Positions 6,844 through 12,250 of a DNA stretch of 12,250 nucleotides are shown piece after piece (within the stretch, counting starts at the first letter, position 1; every line of letters starts with the position of its first letter). This DNA comes from an uncultured Oscillospiraceae bacterium (GTDB taxonomy: Bacteria; Bacillota; Clostridia; Oscillospirales; Oscillospiraceae), in contig CAKUCT010000035.1 in the NCBI GenBank assembly GCA_934643765.1, positions 1 to 12,250 of the forward strand, in the 5' to 3' direction. The notes under the pieces were generated by a model. That model was not told where the DNA came from and did no database searches. It was given only the letters and a program-made list of their open reading frames with translations. Both the position numbers and the translations under genes were made by a program.

Positions 6844-7536
6844 CTAGTTCAAAATCGCCGCGAGCAGATCATACGGCCATGTGCCGCACGCCTCCAGCCC
6901 CCGGAGAAGCCACAGGCGCATCGCGCCGAGCGGCGTATCGATGGCGCCCGTCACAAGCAGCACCATCAGCAGCGTCATCCCATATCTTTCATAGCGCATC
7001 AGCTTTTCATAAGTCCTGTCCGGCAAAAACGCAAACAGCACCTTTGACCCGTCAAGCGGCGGGATGGGAAAGACGTTGAACACGGCAAGGCCCGCGCTGA
7101 TGATCTCCACATACATGAAAAACACCAGCAGCCCATATAAAAGCCAGCCACCCGAGCGCTGATAGAAAAAGGCGCCCACGCTGTAAAGCAGCACCGCGAG
7201 ATAGGCCAGCACAACATTTGACACCGGCCCCGCCAGCGCGGTGATGGCCATGCCGGTTTTCGGATTTTTGAAATTGCGCATATCCACCGGCACGGGCTTT
7301 GCCCAGCCGAAGCGGAACAGCGCCATCATCAAAAGGCCCATAATATCCACGTGCCGCAGCGGGTTCAGGCTAAGCCGGCCCATGCGCTTTGCCGTAGGGT
7401 CTCCCAGCCGGTAGGCAACCAGGCCGTGGCAGGTTTCGTGAAAGGTGATGCACAGCAGCGACGCGCAGACGAGCAGCGCCGTCTGCCACACGCCGTCAAA
7501 CTGCAGCTGGCTCAGCCACGCGCGAAATGCATCCAT
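6844..7536 (-). CDS. M50-family (site-2-protease-like) membrane metalloprotease
   Basis: 230 residues with several membrane segments. The zinc-binding HExxH motif is FHETCHG (His33, Glu34, His37) inside the first long hydrophobic segment. The second metal-site motif is NVFPIPPLDG (Asn154-Gly163), with Asp162 the expected third ligand. Both are the hallmarks of the compact YwhC/Rv-type M50B proteases, which lack PDZ and CBS domains. Such proteins cut substrates within the membrane; the substrate here is unknown. Homologues commonly sit directly before scpA in Firmicutes, without a demonstrated link to condensin. ATG 7536 has GGAGG at 6 nt. It is the first gene of its unit, with a promoter and the terminator of the previous unit immediately upstream. 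Confidence 0.93.
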   Translation of the reverse strand: MDAFRAWLSQLQFDGVWQTALLVCASLLCITFHETCHGLVAYRLGDPTAKRMGRLSLNPLRHVDIMGLLMMALFRFGWAKPVPVDMRNFKNPKTGMAITALAGPVSNVVLAYLAVLLYSVGAFFYQRSGGWLLYGLLVFFMYVEIISAGLAVFNVFPIPPLDGSKVLFAFLPDRTYEKLMRYERYGMTLLMVLLVTGAIDTPLGAMRLWLLRGLEACGTWPYDLLAAILN

Positions 7537-7568
7537 AAAATTCCTCCAAGGCGTCTAAAACTTTAAAC

Positions 7569-7597
7569 ATCATAACACAATTTGCCCTACAGCGCAA
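7569..7597 (-). promoter_or_regulatory. Sigma-A-type promoter for the M50-scpAB-gerW-dac-rluB unit
   Basis: On the minus strand a -35-like TTGCGC (7592-7597) and a -10-like TATGAT (7569-7574) have a 17-nt spacer. The start would fall near 7562, giving a leader of about 25 nt with a strong GGAGG. It begins 2 nt beyond the terminator stem of the preceding unit, which fits a true unit boundary. Confidence 0.68.
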
Positions 7598-7598
7598 G

Positions 7599-7623
7599 AA
7601 AAACGCGGCATTGCCGCGTTTTT
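7599..7623 (-). terminator. Intrinsic terminator after ysxC
   Basis: An 11-bp perfect stem (7599-7609 with 7613-7623) has a 3-nt loop and a GC-rich CGCGGC core flanked by A5/T5. On the minus strand it ends in TTTTT and lies about 8 nt after the ysxC TAA. The symmetrical A and T tracts could also allow termination on the other strand, although no plus-strand gene is present. Confidence 0.88.
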
Positions 7624-7630
7624 CCGAAAT

Positions 7631-8224
7631 TTAGTTCAGTTCTCCGGCTGCTTTGAGGACAAAGGACAAAAGCTGATCGCGTCCGTCGCCCTTCTCGGCA
7701 GAAAACGGGATGACCGCGACCTCATCCGGCAGGCTCAGCGTCTGGCGGATGCAGGCAAGGTTCGGCTCAATTTCGCTTTTTTTGAGCTTGTCGAGCTTGT
7801 TTGCAACCACAATAAACGGCTTTCCGGACTGCAGGAAAAAGTCCGCCATCGTCACGTCATTGGCCGTCGGCTTGTGCCGGGCGTCTACAATCATCACGCC
7901 GTAATCGAGCGTCCCTTCGGCCCGGAAATACGCCTCCATCAGCTTTCCCCAGCGCTCTTTTTCCTGCGCGGAGACCTTGGCGTAGCCGTAGCCCGGTAGG
8001 TCCACCAGATACAGCTTCTTGTCGATGCAGAAAAAGTTGATGTGCGTTGTCTTGCCGGGGGCCTGACCGACTCTGGCAAAGTTTTTGCGCAGCAGAAGCT
8101 TGTTGATCACGGACGACTTTCCGACATTGGACTTCCCCGCAAACGCAATCTGCACCAGGCCGTCTTTCGGGCAGTCGGCGACCGATGTCACCGAGCGGAT
8201 AAACTCCGCGTTATGAAGATTCAT
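7631..8224 (-). CDS. ysxC: Ribosome biogenesis GTPase YsxC/EngB (YihA)
   Basis: 197 residues, the family's usual size. This essential GTPase acts in assembly of the large ribosomal subunit. All G motifs are visible: G1 GKSNVGKSS (30-38), G2 region GKTTHINFF (57-65), G3 DLPGYGYA (75-82), G4 NKLD (142-145) and G5 SAEKG (175-179). The start has GGAGG 4 nt upstream. The gene begins 9 nt after the lon stop, so the two are almost certainly co-transcribed. The clpX-lon-ysxC neighbourhood is the same as in Bacillus. The strong terminator behind it makes it the last gene of its unit. Confidence 0.97.
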   Translation of the reverse strand: MNLHNAEFIRSVTSVADCPKDGLVQIAFAGKSNVGKSSVINKLLLRKNFARVGQAPGKTTHINFFCIDKKLYLVDLPGYGYAKVSAQEKERWGKLMEAYFRAEGTLDYGVMIVDARHKPTANDVTMADFFLQSGKPFIVVANKLDKLKKSEIEPNLACIRQTLSLPDEVAVIPFSAEKGDGRDQLLSFVLKAAGELN

Positions 8225-8233
8225 ACGTCCTCC

Positions 8234-10651
<2,418 letters not shown>

Positions 10652-10723
10652 AGTATCGTCTCCTTTCCATGGAGAGAATTTCTCACACCGTACAGCGGCG
10701 TGTGCGTCGTCTGTATGGCACAA

Positions 10724-10750
10724 AAGGGGGAAGCGAACCGCATCCCCCTT
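10724..10750 (-). promoter_or_regulatory. Attenuator-like hairpin in the lon leader
   Basis: On the minus strand AAGGGGGA (10743-10750) pairs with TCCCCCTT (10724-10731). Inside, GCG and CGC extend the stem past a single mismatch, leaving a 3-nt loop. The 3' arm ends in a short T run (TTTT, then G), resembling an intrinsic terminator about 73 nt before the lon ATG. The T run is short, so it may be only a partial attenuator or an RNA structure. Confidence 0.45.
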
Positions 10751-10892
10751 CCGGCGAGCTGCTAACCTCGCTCCTGGCCGCCCAAAGACGGCAATGTTTA
10801 TAAAAAAGTCTCGCAGCGTTTTGTGCCCGCAGGCACAAAATAAATTAAAATATATTTTATCCGGCGGCTCCGCCGACCGGAAAAATACTTCT

Positions 10893-10950
10893 CGCCTCGC
10901 CAGTGTGGAAATTTTGCGCTGCGCGCAAAATTTATGCATGCAGCGAGGCG
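10893..10950. repeat. Bipartite imperfect palindrome
   Basis: An outer 8-bp stem (10893-10900 CGCCTCGC with 10943-10950 GCGAGGCG) encloses internal-loop sides of 8 and 9 nt. An inner perfect 11-bp stem follows (10909-10919 with 10923-10933, AAATTTTGCGC/GCGCAAAATTT, 3-nt loop). The nested symmetry over 58 nt resembles REP/MITE-like intergenic elements or a structured RNA. Neither can be proved from one copy. Confidence 0.55.
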
Positions 10951-10959
10951 CAGCCCTTC

Positions 10960-10987
10960 TATCAAAAAAGCGGCAGCTTTTTTGATA
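10960..10987 (-). terminator. Putative terminator after clpX
   Basis: A 12-bp perfect stem (10960-10971 with 10976-10987) has a 4-nt loop and starts 3 nt after the clpX TAG. The 3' arm contains six T on the minus strand directly after GC. Only two G-C pairs lie at the loop end, so it is weaker than the ysxC terminator and some read-through into lon is possible. Confidence 0.6.
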
Positions 10988-10990
10988 AGG

Positions 10991-12250
<1,260 letters not shown>

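Larger units (their letters stand above)
10652..10990 (-). other. 339-nt hairpin-rich interval between clpX and lon
   Basis: No gene is supported here. In transcription order it holds a putative clpX terminator (10960-10987) and a bipartite palindrome (10893-10950). These are followed by a GC-rich hairpin (10861-10880), an AT-rich stretch (10836-10860), a TTTTGTGCC/GGCACAAAA hairpin (10819-10840) and a 6-bp hairpin with a UUUG loop (10777-10792). A GCGAG/CTCGC hairpin (10754-10771) and an attenuator-like GGGGGA/TCCCCC hairpin (10724-10750) come last, then the lon ribosome binding site. The lon promoter must lie here if the first terminator works, but I see no pair of good -35/-10 boxes. The AT-rich stretch is the likeliest -10 location. 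Confidence 0.7.

Noticed and set aside
10751..10771. TTAGCAGCTC resembling half of a CIRCE (HrcA) operator before lon
   Set aside because: The second half, GAGTGCTAA at 9-nt spacing, is absent; the match is better explained by a small local hairpin.
10819..10840. The TTTTGTGCC/GGCACAAAA hairpin as an intrinsic terminator
   Set aside because: No T run follows the stem on either strand.
10652..10939. N-terminal extension of lon by 96 codons
   Set aside because: The extension crosses the leader hairpins, has no Lon-like sequence, and the ATG at 10651 has a strong ribosome binding site.

Overview
This window looks like a housekeeping stretch of a spore-forming, anaerobic Firmicute of moderately high GC, most likely a gut clostridium of the Oscillospiraceae/Ruminococcaceae type. 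That placement is inferred from three things: gene content (ScpA/ScpB, a GerW/YtfJ-type sporulation protein with its DUF2953 partner, a DacB/DacF-type carboxypeptidase), strong AGGAGG-type ribosome binding sites, and the clpX-lon-ysxC order also found in Bacillus. I cannot identify the species. All twelve genes lie on the minus strand, so transcription runs from high to low coordinates. The many long plus-strand open frames are antisense shadows of GC-rich genes.

From right to left, in transcription order. (1) Proteolysis and ribosome assembly: clpX (its start lies beyond the right edge), then a 339-nt non-coding interval rich in hairpins, then lon, then ysxC/engB 9 nt later, ending in a strong intrinsic terminator at about 7599-7623. 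(2) A second transcription unit starts from a recognisable promoter (about 7569-7597). It runs through a small M50 (site-2-protease-like) membrane metalloprotease, scpA, scpB, a DUF2953 membrane protein, gerW/ytfJ, a D-Ala-D-Ala carboxypeptidase and rluB, with gaps of at most 56 nt and several overlaps or shared stop/RBS sequences. It joins chromosome condensation (ScpAB), sporulation/germination and cell-wall functions, and ends with 23S rRNA pseudouridylation. (3) After a 143-nt gap carrying a promoter that overlaps a perfect 13-bp palindrome, a third unit encodes an RpiR/MurR-type regulator (HTH plus SIS), an HI0933-type flavoprotein whose start lies inside the regulator gene, and cmk (cytidylate kinase), which runs off the left edge.

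I see no mobile genes, CRISPR array, tRNA/rRNA, prophage or defence genes, and I do not believe the window contains a novel protein system. What is worth a second look is non-coding: the structured lon leader (a bipartite palindrome, an attenuator-like hairpin and a 9-nt motif that could pair in two ways), the palindrome on the rpiR promoter, a hairpin that appears to bury the dacB ribosome binding site, and a hairpin across the scpA stop codon.
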